Shown piece by piece: positions 46,607 to 54,961 of a stretch of DNA of 64,000 nucleotides. The stretch's first letter is position 1. Every line of letters starts with the position of its first letter. A program made the position numbers and the translations under genes. This DNA is from Collinsella aerofaciens (lineage in GTDB: Bacteria > Actinomycetota > Coriobacteriia > Coriobacteriales > Coriobacteriaceae): contig NZ_OY725712.1 in assembly GCF_963360655.1 (NCBI RefSeq), positions 124,001 to 188,000 of the forward strand, written 5' to 3'. The notes beneath the pieces were generated by a model. The model had not been told where the DNA came from and made no database searches. It was given only the letters and a program-made list of their open reading frames with translations.

Positions 46607-46645
46607 TAGCGACAGCGGGCACGCTATTACGAGCCGCTGTCGCTA
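46607..46645 (-). terminator. Terminator after the DUF2188 gene
   Basis: Perfect 12-bp stem TAGCGACAGCGG (46607-46618) / CCGCTGTCGCTA (46634-46645), with a 15-nt loop, 13 bp past the stop of the DUF2188 gene. T-run weak. Confidence 0.7.
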
Positions 46646-46658
46646 TGGAGCCGCACCC

Positions 46659-46886
46659 TTATCCCCTCGGTGGGAAGGGATCGTGGCCATGGGAATCCCT
46701 TTCGCGGATTCTTCCGTCGCTACGATGGACGATCAGCTCAGACTCTTGATTGGAGCAAATGCGTCGACCGAGCTTTATCGCCTCGCTCTGGGTCGTCGTA
46801 ACGAAAGAAGCGCGACTTGCCCCTTCGCCCTTAACCTGCCAATTGCCATCCGAACGCTTCGTAACGTGCTGATTTCTGCCTTTCAT
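46659..46886 (-). CDS. DUF2188 domain protein
   Basis: 75-aa protein from ATG 46886 (MKGRNQHVTKRSDGNWQVKG), after GAGGTGAGT. EGASRASFVTTTQSEAIKLG, ELIVHRSDGRIRERDSHGHD and the ending PFPPRG match the DUF2188 family, small proteins of unknown function spread across bacteria and often near mobile or defence genes. It is followed by its own terminator, so it seems to be a single-gene unit upstream of, but separate from, the Abi gene. Confidence 0.82.
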   Translation of the reverse strand: MKGRNQHVTKRSDGNWQVKGEGASRASFVTTTQSEAIKLGRRICSNQESELIVHRSDGRIRERDSHGHDPFPPRG

Positions 46887-47018
46887 ACTCACCTCGCCTT
46901 CAACTCTGAACTCGCCGATATGTCTACAGCATGAGATATGCGACAGATACCTACGTGCCGTTTTTCAAAAGTGTAGCCACTGGCGCGGACATAAAATGAA
47001 GCGCACGCAACGAGCACG

Positions 47019-47375
47019 TTGATGTTTTTGTCTTCTGGCAGCCCTGCAAACCAAAGCGAAAGAGCAGAAAGGGTGCTGAAGTTCACATCCAAGGAGGTTC
47101 ATATCGACAACCTGATGGACGGGCGCCTCTATATGAACGCGGCCGGGTACTACCATGGACTACCCGGCGAGCAGAGCGTTTCATTGGTAGCGTCTTTAGC
47201 GTACGGGATGGGCATCTACGCCAACTGGCTCTTACCGATCTACTGCATGTTCACGGTGCAAGAGAGCAAGATCGCAAACAATAGCGTCGTGATTATCGGG
47301 CGAATAAACGATGGGTACAGGAGCACCGACGCCAAATCGGTATCTTGCGAAATGACCACGTCGAGCGGCAGTTGA
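47019..47375 (+). pseudogene. 5' fragment of the hypothetical family found at 54962-55552
   Basis: The frame reads VLKFTSKEVHIDNLMDGRLY, MNAAGYYHGLPGEQ and ANWLLPIYCMFTVQESKIAN. The last part aligns with ICMYTVRENDIVDNAVKIPM of the protein at 54962. After about residue 95 the similarity is lost and the frame stops. It therefore holds the half that the 45051-45179 remnant lacks, but lies about 2 kb to its right. Confidence 0.65.
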
Positions 47376-47466
47376 ATCGCAAGATCAATTCTGGAAGTGA
47401 CATTCCCCGCACGGATTCCCCCGCACGGCCTCGCGCAGCTATGTCAAGCATGCTGTAAAATAACGT

Positions 47467-47499
47467 CAAAAAAAAGAGGGCCGACGCATCAACCCTCTT
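47467..47499 (-). terminator. Terminator downstream of the second Abi gene
   Basis: AAGAGGG (47474-47480) pairs with CCCTCTT (47493-47499); on the minus strand eight T follow. A 20-bp perfect palindrome GCTGCTTCTTAAGAAGCAGC (47616-47635) also overlaps the Abi stop codon. Confidence 0.75.
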
Positions 47500-47623
47500 C
47501 AGGTGTCGCCCGAAGGCTTCCACCGCAATTGATTATATTTTAGTCGATATCCTATGTTTGTCTACGGGCCCAGCTCCAAAGAATGTCATCTCCATCTTTA
47601 GCATCCATCTTAGCTGCTGCTTC

Positions 47624-48589
47624 TTAAGAAGCAGCTATATAGCCACGAAGTGCATCCATCTTGCTCCTGGCCCCAGTCTTTACTATTTTATGAAAATCAG
47701 AGGAAGACAGAGAGCCGTGCAAGTCTTCCAGCACGCTAGAGTAGTTTCGAATTAACTGATAGCACTCAGTTTTGGAAACCATCATCTTTCTGAGCAGATA
47801 GACAATTAGGACGACATAATCAGTAATAGTTGAAAAGTCTATCGAAGGAACGCCAACCTCGGATGACAGCATCTGGCCAAGCTGATTTCCCACTTTTGCC
47901 CTCTTAAACCTAACGTCATAAACGGCACTGTTATGAGCAACCGCGTTACGGAGATCCTTGAGCACAAAGATAGTACGTTCGAGAAGCCCGGGACCGTCGT
48001 AATTGTTCGGAAGCTTTAGGTCATCGGATATGCTCTGTCTAACCGAGCCCTTTAAGCACGAATAGAAAACACCGAAGTTTCCTAGAGTCATGACCTCGAA
48101 TAGCGCCCAAATAGGTAAGGGTTTATCACTGTCATAAAAATGCCTAACAACAGGGTTCTTGGAATAATTGTACTGAATCAATCTATTGATTTCCGCGCGC
48201 AGACCCAGGCGCTTTTTCATAGCAGCGCTATAGTCTTTACTTTTTCTAGGGTAATCACGGTACGCCACGAGCGTTCGAGAGAAAATATCCTCCAGCACGA
48301 ACGAGTGAGAATCTTCAAGCACGGCTTCTAGCGTATAGTTCTTTAACGCAGTTTCAATAAACATTACGCTTGGATATAAGAGCGCCTTGACCGCCATATC
48401 AAACTCATTTAAGGCAATTACCTCGTCAAAGCTCGTTAAATCCAAGCAGTTGGAAGAATTGCCCACAAAACGATGACCCTTGTAGCCATGATAATAACCG
48501 TAATTCTTCATCTTTCTTTTATGGACAGAGCCGTGCGTCTCTATCCCTTTATCCCTAAGATGTTTCATGAGGCCATTGAGAGTTTTCAT
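47624..48589 (-). CDS. Abi family HEPN protein (second copy, divergent)
   Basis: 321 aa. The N-terminus TLNGLMKHLRDKGIETHGSV with a Tyr-rich NYGYYHGYKGHRF, then LNEFDMAVKALLYPSVMFIETALKNY, PLPIWALFEVMTLGNFGVFY and the HEPN motif VLKDLRNAVAHNSAVYDVRF (RNAVAH, R-x4-H), follow the Abi_2 plan but share little with the Abi protein at 45.4 kb. ATG 48589 after AAGGACC. A TATAAT -10 lies near 48629-48634 (minus strand). No compact RNA-like leader was seen. It is a separate unit ended by the terminator at 47.47 kb. Role in phage defence is inferred from family. Confidence 0.8.
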   Translation of the reverse strand: MKTLNGLMKHLRDKGIETHGSVHKRKMKNYGYYHGYKGHRFVGNSSNCLDLTSFDEVIALNEFDMAVKALLYPSVMFIETALKNYTLEAVLEDSHSFVLEDIFSRTLVAYRDYPRKSKDYSAAMKKRLGLRAEINRLIQYNYSKNPVVRHFYDSDKPLPIWALFEVMTLGNFGVFYSCLKGSVRQSISDDLKLPNNYDGPGLLERTIFVLKDLRNAVAHNSAVYDVRFKRAKVGNQLGQMLSSEVGVPSIDFSTITDYVVLIVYLLRKMMVSKTECYQLIRNYSSVLEDLHGSLSSSDFHKIVKTGARSKMDALRGYIAAS

Positions 48590-48769
48590 TATGGGTCCTT
48601 AAGTGCGGAGCCGAAATTGAATTAATTATATCCGCTACCGGACACCACTAGAGCATTATCCCAATCGGTACCGTCCTCATTCCCCTAAAGCTGCAGCATA
48701 TAACACGACTACGCCACCGGATCATTTGATGGCATCGCGAACGGATCGCTGCAGCTTATTCAACCGAAA

Positions 48770-49381
48770 TTACGTCTCGCCTTGTTTTCGACTCCGTTCG
48801 ATTTTCCACTTGCCCTTAGCCTCATCCCATGTTTCATGAATAGAATTGACCTCATCATGAACAACTTCCCTGACAAACTTCACCCAAACATCTAGTTCGC
48901 ATCGATATAGACATTCCTGAGCGAATCGATCCGAGACCACCATGAAAGCAGCGGGTCTGGTATTGTCCCCAAAATCAAAACACGGAATAACAGCAGCATG
49001 AATCAGCTGATTTACAAACCGCCTGCCAGGAATACTCAGCTGGGAAGGCCGACCATAGTCGTACAAGTCATCGTCAGGAACGCGCCTAAGCAACGGCATC
49101 AGCTTATTTGTATTCCTGGGAGTTGCAGGATACGACACAATGCTCAGCTCATAGTCAGCCATCTCATCGCTTAACTTCCCCGCTTCAAACAAAGTGCGAA
49201 CAATAAATGCAGAGAGAAGAAGGTCTCGCTCGACAATGTACTCCTTACGTTCAACAATTCGATTAAAGATAGAATGTTGATTAGAACGGTAAGCATGCTT
49301 TGCTAAAAATCGAAAGCAGGAGACCAGTTCATCCATCATGCAACTGAGCTCTTTGCGCCAATAATAAGATTCCAATATCAT
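48770..49381 (-). CDS. Hypothetical protein in the defence island
   Basis: 203 aa; family not recognised. Helical, with a charged N-terminal half (LAKHAYRSNQHSIFNRIVER, LSAFIVRTLFEAGKLSDEMA), then RRVPDDDLYDYGRPSQLSIP and a C-terminal basic end (KWKIERSRKQGET). No signal peptide, membrane helix or catalytic motif is evident. The layout, with a Leu/Arg-rich helical bundle, could be HEPN-like but no RxxxxH is present. 87 bp separate it from the upstream 103-aa gene on the same strand. The start is uncertain: ATG 49381 lacks a clear ribosome site and ATG 49339 is an alternative. Confidence 0.6.
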   Translation of the reverse strand: MILESYYWRKELSCMMDELVSCFRFLAKHAYRSNQHSIFNRIVERKEYIVERDLLLSAFIVRTLFEAGKLSDEMADYELSIVSYPATPRNTNKLMPLLRRVPDDDLYDYGRPSQLSIPGRRFVNQLIHAAVIPCFDFGDNTRPAAFMVVSDRFAQECLYRCELDVWVKFVREVVHDEVNSIHETWDEAKGKWKIERSRKQGET

Positions 49382-49467
49382 CGCAACGCCGTATCTTCTC
49401 TGGACAAACTGTGTATGTAGACACTCACGGATCTATCCTTCCTTATCCAAGTAGAAAGTTTCTCGCT

Positions 49468-49779
49468 CTATTTGATCAGAAGTGAGATGGCACGAAACAC
49501 AAAGGACGCACGACTATCGTAGGAAGTTGGCCCCGCACCAAAAATGCCCCTGCTAACATGAGGCGCACAAAGATGTCCAAAGCAGACGGGGCAAATCTTA
49601 TCAATTTCGAACAATCCGAATAAGGCGATGAAATCAGAGTCGGTAAATCCAGACGGCAAATCGTAATCCTCGCGAAGCTCCGCTAAAGAAAGACCCAAGG
49701 TGTAAAAGGCGTTCTGCATCTCTGAAATTGCAGTCGAGCCAAGAGAAGCCCGCAACGCGTTGAATTTGGACGAATCCAT
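49468..49779 (-). CDS. Small hypothetical protein with a CxxC motif
   Basis: 103 aa from ATG 49779 (MDSSKFNALRASLGSTAISE); the open frame starts at 49797. The middle part GFTDSDFIALFGLFEIDKIC leads to CPVCFGHLCAPH, which could be a zinc knuckle (C-x2-C-x4-C-x2-H). The end RASFVFRAISLLIK may be amphipathic. Family not recognised. It precedes the 203-aa gene, possibly as a two-gene unit. Confidence 0.5.
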   Translation of the reverse strand: MDSSKFNALRASLGSTAISEMQNAFYTLGLSLAELREDYDLPSGFTDSDFIALFGLFEIDKICPVCFGHLCAPHVSRGIFGAGPTSYDSRASFVFRAISLLIK

Positions 49780-49997
49780 TTGAAGCCCCTTGGACAAACG
49801 CCGCTGTCAACAGTTATCAATTCTAGGTGATACAGCCCTTCAGGAGGACGTGACTCACCTATGACTCGCGTAGAAACACCTGCACAGCAACAAAGGCGAA
49901 GACGTCGTCAATCGGAAGGTCTTGACGCATGACGCCTAGGTCCGCAAACAACGACAAACGTATTTCCCTCTTCGTATGACAGCCCAACACCCTAGAA

Positions 49998-51620
49998 TTA
50001 TTCGTGACAGTCGACGGATTTTAAAGTCTCAGTCAACTCGTTCAGCATGGTCGTAAGTCGAGCAATGAGTCTTTTCGCATCTTCTCTATGGTCTTCGGTG
50101 ACCACATCGCCGTAAAGCCTATCGTATTTTGAGCCCTTGCCGTGCGCCGCCCCCGCCGACCGAAGGTTCTGAAGGTCACGGAGAGGCTTTAGATCAGCCA
50201 CGATGTCATTCGCACTAAGAAAGACCTCCAGCTTGTTAATACTACCCTTCGCATCAGCGCCCTCTAGAGCACTTTCATCGATGTAGTCGACGAGGGCTCT
50301 CGTGAGGGCCATAGTCACGGCCTCAAATTCAGACTCGCCGTTGCCAGATGGAATGTGGATTTGTTCAAGAATGCCCTCGTCTGCACGGTGGAAAGGCCTG
50401 TACAGCGTCAAGCCAAGCCGTTTGCTCCATGCTTTATCAAGTTCCATTCGCGCTCGCATAAGCATGGAAACAGGACCCGACGGATCTTTAAACCACATAT
50501 TAAGCAAATCTGTCTTGAACACCTCATCGGAAATGTGCTGGTCAACGGGCGACATCTCGAAAGAGAGGAAATGGGTGCGCTCGCTCTCGGGAAGATCGCG
50601 CCCCAGATCGCCAAGATACACCATAACTCTGTCCGGATCGACATTGTCAATCTCGCACCTCCACTGGCTCCCACATGAAATGTGACGCTCGCTGACATCG
50701 AAGTAAGGGCTACTCCTGTACTTATCGAGTACAGCGGGCTTAAAGAAGACGGGAGTTAAGTAATGTGGGGCGCGAGGCTCCTTATCAAAGTAGGTGCCAA
50801 GCTTATTCGGGTCACATGTGTATCGAACGAGCGAGCCGTCAGGCCGTTCGCCGATGATGAACTCAGGGTACTGTTCTATTTTCTCATCGTACGGCCATAC
50901 GCAACAAGTCTCGACGTCGCCGGGCTCGATAAAGCTTCGAGCGTAGAGCATCGACAGAAGATAGCCTTCATCAATATCGCTCGTGTACCACTGTCCGATA
51001 TGGTAGTTTCCTCCGACTTCATCACTCTCTGCAATACACTCAGTGCTCCCCAAAGGAAAGCTGGACGAAGATGCCAGCCGCGCGTCCACAAAGTAGACGA
51101 AGAGGCATTGCTTAGCTGCAATAAAGCGCAGTATATATTTGGTCCTGACACGCACCTCGTCTCCAGCAAAGTCGACGACTTTTTCTCTCTCGCCACACTT
51201 GTCGACGCTATAGTAGCAACCGTCTTCGCCGCGGTAGAGCTCAAACAGCATGACAAATTCCTGGTTGACCAGAATCTGCGCTTGGTCGAGCGGATAGAAA
51301 TACTGCTCGGCAACAATAAAGTCATAGCCCTCATCGCGTCCGTCATGATAAGTGACGCCATCTGCACATACGCAGAAGCCTGGTGAGAAACTGGAGGCAT
51401 GCTTCAACCAATCATCACCTGCAAGAATCTCCTGTTTTCGTGTAAGGTCGGCAAAACAGCCAAAAACGGAAGGCCTTCCATCAGCAGCGTCATGGTGCGA
51501 ATAGACGGTAGTCCATGCTCCGGAAAGGGGGTTCTTGACCAGCTCGATTACTTTCTCCTGCTCGAATGGTTTAGCGTCGAGCCCTAGCTTGGCTAAAACC
51601 CTTAAAACCGCTTCGTTCAT
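49998..51620 (-). CDS. 541-aa defence-island protein with C-terminal HEPN-like motif
   Basis: ATG 51620 follows AAGAGG by 5 bases. Three parts can be seen: an N-terminal region (VFGCFADLTRKQEILAGDDW), a middle mixed region with LVNQEFVMLFELYRGEDGCY, YILRFIAAKQCLFVYFVDAR and RYTCDPNKLGTYFDKEPRAP, and a helical C-terminus containing VADLKPLRDLQNLRSAGAAH (R-x5-H) GKGSKYDRL. That last motif fits the catalytic signature of HEPN RNases. I recall similar large proteins in defence islands but no name. It stands alone on the minus strand with gaps of over 200 bp on both sides. A role as an RNA-cleaving effector is inference. Confidence 0.65.
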   Translation of the reverse strand: MNEAVLRVLAKLGLDAKPFEQEKVIELVKNPLSGAWTTVYSHHDAADGRPSVFGCFADLTRKQEILAGDDWLKHASSFSPGFCVCADGVTYHDGRDEGYDFIVAEQYFYPLDQAQILVNQEFVMLFELYRGEDGCYYSVDKCGEREKVVDFAGDEVRVRTKYILRFIAAKQCLFVYFVDARLASSSSFPLGSTECIAESDEVGGNYHIGQWYTSDIDEGYLLSMLYARSFIEPGDVETCCVWPYDEKIEQYPEFIIGERPDGSLVRYTCDPNKLGTYFDKEPRAPHYLTPVFFKPAVLDKYRSSPYFDVSERHISCGSQWRCEIDNVDPDRVMVYLGDLGRDLPESERTHFLSFEMSPVDQHISDEVFKTDLLNMWFKDPSGPVSMLMRARMELDKAWSKRLGLTLYRPFHRADEGILEQIHIPSGNGESEFEAVTMALTRALVDYIDESALEGADAKGSINKLEVFLSANDIVADLKPLRDLQNLRSAGAAHGKGSKYDRLYGDVVTEDHREDAKRLIARLTTMLNELTETLKSVDCHE

Positions 51621-51873
51621 ATGCACCTCTTACCATTTGGCACCATCACCATAAATTGAAGCGAAAATGAACCGTGAGAAACTATCACGGACCAAAATCG
51701 TTTAAGGAAATTGTCCACCAATGCGGGGAAAAAGAAAAACCGCCAGGACGACGGTCGGAAGCTTTAAAAGACTAAGCGACAAGAAATAGAAGATATTCCC
51801 ATCGGATCTGGCCAATGCATTCACCCATTAGCAAACGGCCTTGAATCGAATCGTACCAGCACTGCCGAGAAGA

Positions 51874-52671
51874 CTAAACACAACACTTGATGAATAGCTT
51901 CCCGAACGGTGTCAGCCTAAAAATATGATGTACGCAATCAAACCGCCATCCATCAGAAGGCGTATTATCCTTCTTTATATTTCGAATTCTGTCAGAATCC
52001 TCAATCCCAAGATAATCGTCTTCTCCCTCGTAACGGTACGTTTCTCCGCTTAGCAGCTTCAGTCTCTCCAAGTTATTCAAATACAAAGACACATTCTCAG
52101 GACATTGAACGATAACATCGAATACGTTCGTATAATTTTCGCAAAGCACTCGCCACCGAGCTTTAATTGGCATGTCATCGTCTTCAACAACGCGCAAGTC
52201 AATAACCGGAATATGATCTTTACCGAGCCCTTTAGAGAGCCACGACATCATTTTGGCTTCATCGGGGGTTAGTTGCCCGATTATGCTAACAAAACTTGGA
52301 TGGACGAGAGAAGAAACCCTTTTATCCATGGAGGACGCGAGTAAATTAACGTACAGGCCCCTTAAGTCCTGACTGTCATACGAATATGAAAGCTGCTGAA
52401 TAGCCGGGACCACGACATTTGACGCAGGCTCACAGAAGCAATCCTCCGGGACGTCTTCCATCTTTTCTTCGATTTGCCGAATCGCCTCCTCAATATTGTT
52501 CTCACCGTTAACCACCCATTTCTTCCAGGGGCCAAGCAATACGCCAACGGTTCTGGGAACTAAACTCAGAGTGTCTCCGACCGATGAGAACACAGGATGC
52601 ACAGCATCATCGTATGCTTTACTCAATACACCAGATGGCAGAGATGCAATTTCTTTGGAAAGCTCGCCCAC
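51874..52671 (-). CDS. Abortive infection protein Abi-alpha (DUF4393)
   Basis: 265 aa from GTG 52671, after GGGAGAGACAAA. Family features: DAVHPVFSSVGDTLSLVPRT, then IEEAIRQIEEKMEDVPEDCF, the stretch EPASNVVVPAIQQLSYSYDS, LRGLYVNLLASSMDKRVSSL, VHPSFVSIIGQLTPDEAKMM, and a C-terminal domain ending FRLTPFGKLFIKCCV. DUF4393 was named Abi-alpha after a phage-exclusion gene. It is often near membrane partners; here a small membrane protein lies 86 bp upstream on the same strand. Mechanism unknown. Confidence 0.85.
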   Translation of the reverse strand: MGELSKEIASLPSGVLSKAYDDAVHPVFSSVGDTLSLVPRTVGVLLGPWKKWVVNGENNIEEAIRQIEEKMEDVPEDCFCEPASNVVVPAIQQLSYSYDSQDLRGLYVNLLASSMDKRVSSLVHPSFVSIIGQLTPDEAKMMSWLSKGLGKDHIPVIDLRVVEDDDMPIKARWRVLCENYTNVFDVIVQCPENVSLYLNNLERLKLLSGETYRYEGEDDYLGIEDSDRIRNIKKDNTPSDGWRFDCVHHIFRLTPFGKLFIKCCV

Positions 52672-52757
52672 TTTGTCTCTCCCTATTCATACCGACATCA
52701 AATCCATGATATACAACGCCCACATTGAGACAGTCAACAACGGGGTGATCGCAGCAC

Positions 52758-53183
52758 CTAACGGCCTGATATTCTGAGCATCTCGCCTTCACTCACCTTC
52801 TTCTTGCACGACACATGTATCGCGTGTTCGCCCAAGATTGCAGTGCACGGCTTCAGCGCCGCACCCTTAACGGCGTTGAAGAAGTTCTCAAGAAACGGGG
52901 CGTTCATGTCGTAGTAGTTCATGTTCCTAAACAGCTCATAGATTGCCAGAAACGTTTGAGCAATGACCGCTACAACACTCATTGCAAGAGCGTTGTAGGG
53001 CGACTGGGAAATCCAGATCAAGGACCTTAAGCCCAGTTGGGCAAACCAATCTCCAACGACCAACAATCCGTCTCGGGAAGCCTTAATAACCCATAGGGAA
53101 AGAAGTTGCGCATAAGGAGGTGACACATAATTTCTTTCACAAATTGACAAACACATAGAGGAACACGGTTCACGCGTCGTCAT
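52758..53183 (-). CDS. Small membrane protein beside Abi-alpha
   Basis: Up to 141 aa. One clear transmembrane helix (NALAMSVVAVIAQTFLAIYE, about residues 64-83), perhaps a second near VIKASRDGLLVVGDWFAQLG, then a soluble C-terminus (SCKKKVSEGEMLRISGR). No family recognised. The frame begins at ATG 53183, immediately beside the IS256 remnant and without a clear ribosome site, so the true N-terminus may be lost or start further in. Its position suggests it partners the DUF4393 protein. Confidence 0.5.
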   Translation of the reverse strand: MTTREPCSSMCLSICERNYVSPPYAQLLSLWVIKASRDGLLVVGDWFAQLGLRSLIWISQSPYNALAMSVVAVIAQTFLAIYELFRNMNYYDMNAPFLENFFNAVKGAALKPCTAILGEHAIHVSCKKKVSEGEMLRISGR

Positions 53184-53254
53184 ATGAGTTCAGGCGACCA
53201 AACAACAAATCATCGACGTAAGGGGCACGAGCCCCGTCTGCGAACATCGTATCG

Positions 53255-53712
53255 ATCGACGATGGGTCGCTCGACGCGCTGCCCAAAGAGGAGGCGTCCG
53301 AGCTTGTCGGGGCCGAGCGCTATGAGAGGACGGCGGGCCGGGAGGCCTACCGCAGCAGCCACTACGCGAGAAATCTCGTCACCGGGGCCGAGTAAGTCGA
53401 GTTCAGCGTGCCGAAGCTCCGCGGGGCGGCCACAAGGACGGTGCGCGACGGGTTCGCCGAGACGCTTGCCTACACGGAATTCCCGCCGGAGCACTGGCGC
53501 CGGATCAGGACGAACAACGGGATCGAGCGCATTAACCGCGAGATCAGGAGGAGGACGAGAGTCATCGGGACCTTCCCGGACGGCAACTCGCCCCTCATGC
53601 TGGTGACGGCGAGGCTGAAGTACACAGTGGATCACGAGTGGAGCAAGAGAAGGGGCTGGACATGTCCAAACTAGAGGAGATGGACGAGCTGAAGGGAAAG
53701 GCGGAAGGCTAG
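53255..53712 (+). pseudogene. IS256 family (Mutator-type) transposase remnant
   Basis: The frame from 53255 reads KEEASELVGAERYERTAGRE then AYRSSHYARN, the typical IS256 N-terminal motif, and hits TAA at 53393. In the same frame VEFSVPKLRG jumps straight to AETLAYTEFPPEHWRRIRTN and NGIERINREIRRRTRVIGTF, which is the C-terminal end of the family. So most of the catalytic core is deleted. A frameshift near 53645 leads into LDMSKLEEMDELKGKAEG, ending at 53712. No terminal inverted repeats were found. Dead element. Confidence 0.88.
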
Positions 53713-53893
53713 AAGAGGACGGTACCGAGGACGGCTAAATCAATTTGCGAAAGAATCTTGACGGTGCCTCAATGCTCTATCAGGAACAAGGCAGCTGAGA
53801 TTACCGAGCACAATTGGCTCTGCTCCGAGACAGACTAAAAGAGTACTATTTTTTCAGTCGTTTAGCCGTTTCTTTTCATAGGGTGTGATGTGA

Positions 53894-54700
53894 ATGCTGT
53901 TTAATTTGATTATCCGTGCTGATGAAACCCTGCCCATGTTGACTTCTAGAATGTTTGAGCGAACTCCCGATGAGCTGGCGGACCGCTATAGAACTTCCAC
54001 CAGCTTTGATTTTAATGCCCTCGCTCAGCTTCCTACTGTTATGGCGCGTGAATTTGAGTCGGACGATATGGGCGCCATGGCCAGGCTGGGCTATATGGAC
54101 TCTCCGTCGATAAACCCAGTAATTTCTTCACCCGTTCTGCAGTTTCCATCGCATGCCTTATTGGATCTCGGCTTGCTCGATGAAAACTATTGGGAAAATA
54201 AACGTACTCATTGGAGGCTTTGCGAAGGGGACCCTTTTCGCCTGTTTTCAAAGTTTCTTGATGACCGTCCCTTGCCGGTCGAACCTGAAGCGTCTTCTGC
54301 GTGTGATCCAAATTTAATTGCCGTCATGATGCCATTCACCGAAGACCCTTCTATCGACCCTGTATATTTAGCGTTGGTCAAAGGCTCTAAGAGGGCGGGT
54401 AAGAAATGCATGCGCGTAGACGAGATGTTGACTCCCGTAGATATTACGGAAGACATATTTAATTTGATTGCGTCTAGCTCTTTGGTAATTGCTGATATTA
54501 CCAATCTGAATCCAAACGTCATGTTCGAAGTGGGCTATGCGATCGGAAGGGGCAAGCAGGCCATTTTGATATGCAAAGATGATGTTCCCCAGCTGCCTTT
54601 TGATATCAGCCACAGGAGGGTATTTACCTATAAGCGAGATAAAGACGGATTAGCGATACTTTCAGACAGGGTTATGAAAATCTTGACGAATGATCAGTGA
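53894..54700 (+). CDS. Nucleoside 2-deoxyribosyltransferase / TIR-like domain protein
   Basis: 268 aa with two parts. The N-terminal ~130 residues are not recognised (FDFNALAQLPTVMAREFESD). The C-terminal domain shows ACDPNLIAVMMPFTEDPSID, KKCMRVDEMLTPVDITEDIF, LIASSSLVIADITNLNPNVM and FEVGYAIGRGKQAILICKDD, the pattern of the nucleoside deoxyribosyltransferase-like/TIR-like superfamily: D-x-T followed by NPNVxxExGYA, with the family glutamate. Such domains act as NAD- or nucleotide-cleaving effectors in several defence systems. It is the only intact plus-strand gene near the island centre. Substrate not predictable; role inferred. Confidence 0.75.
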   Translation: MLFNLIIRADETLPMLTSRMFERTPDELADRYRTSTSFDFNALAQLPTVMAREFESDDMGAMARLGYMDSPSINPVISSPVLQFPSHALLDLGLLDENYWENKRTHWRLCEGDPFRLFSKFLDDRPLPVEPEASSACDPNLIAVMMPFTEDPSIDPVYLALVKGSKRAGKKCMRVDEMLTPVDITEDIFNLIASSSLVIADITNLNPNVMFEVGYAIGRGKQAILICKDDVPQLPFDISHRRVFTYKRDKDGLAILSDRVMKILTNDQ

Positions 54701-54912
54701 TTGCTTGCTCGCGTGGTCCGGCATGAGCCCCGGTACCCCCTATCGATAGTTTCCGGCCTCATGGAGCTGGCGCGTGTTGTCCTCGCCTATGCCGTACAGT
54801 TCTGCGGTCCCACTCGCCTGAAGGACAGGTGTTGATGTTAACCATGAAATGGTCCGAGTGATTACCAGGAAATAAGCGCCATGGGCACGAAAAATTGAGC
54901 AAATAAATCAAT

Positions 54913-54945
54913 AGGGTCGCGCCCCGGGAACCGGGGCGCGACCCT
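54913..54945. terminator. Very stable 15-bp GC hairpin
   Basis: Perfect stem AGGGTCGCGCCCCGG (54913-54927) / CCGGGGCGCGACCCT (54931-54945) with a GAA loop. On the minus strand it is followed by ATTGATTTATTT. It could end the 53894 transcript or one arriving from the right, or be a protein-binding palindrome. Confidence 0.6.
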
Positions 54946-54961
54946 CGCTGTACAGCTTCCC

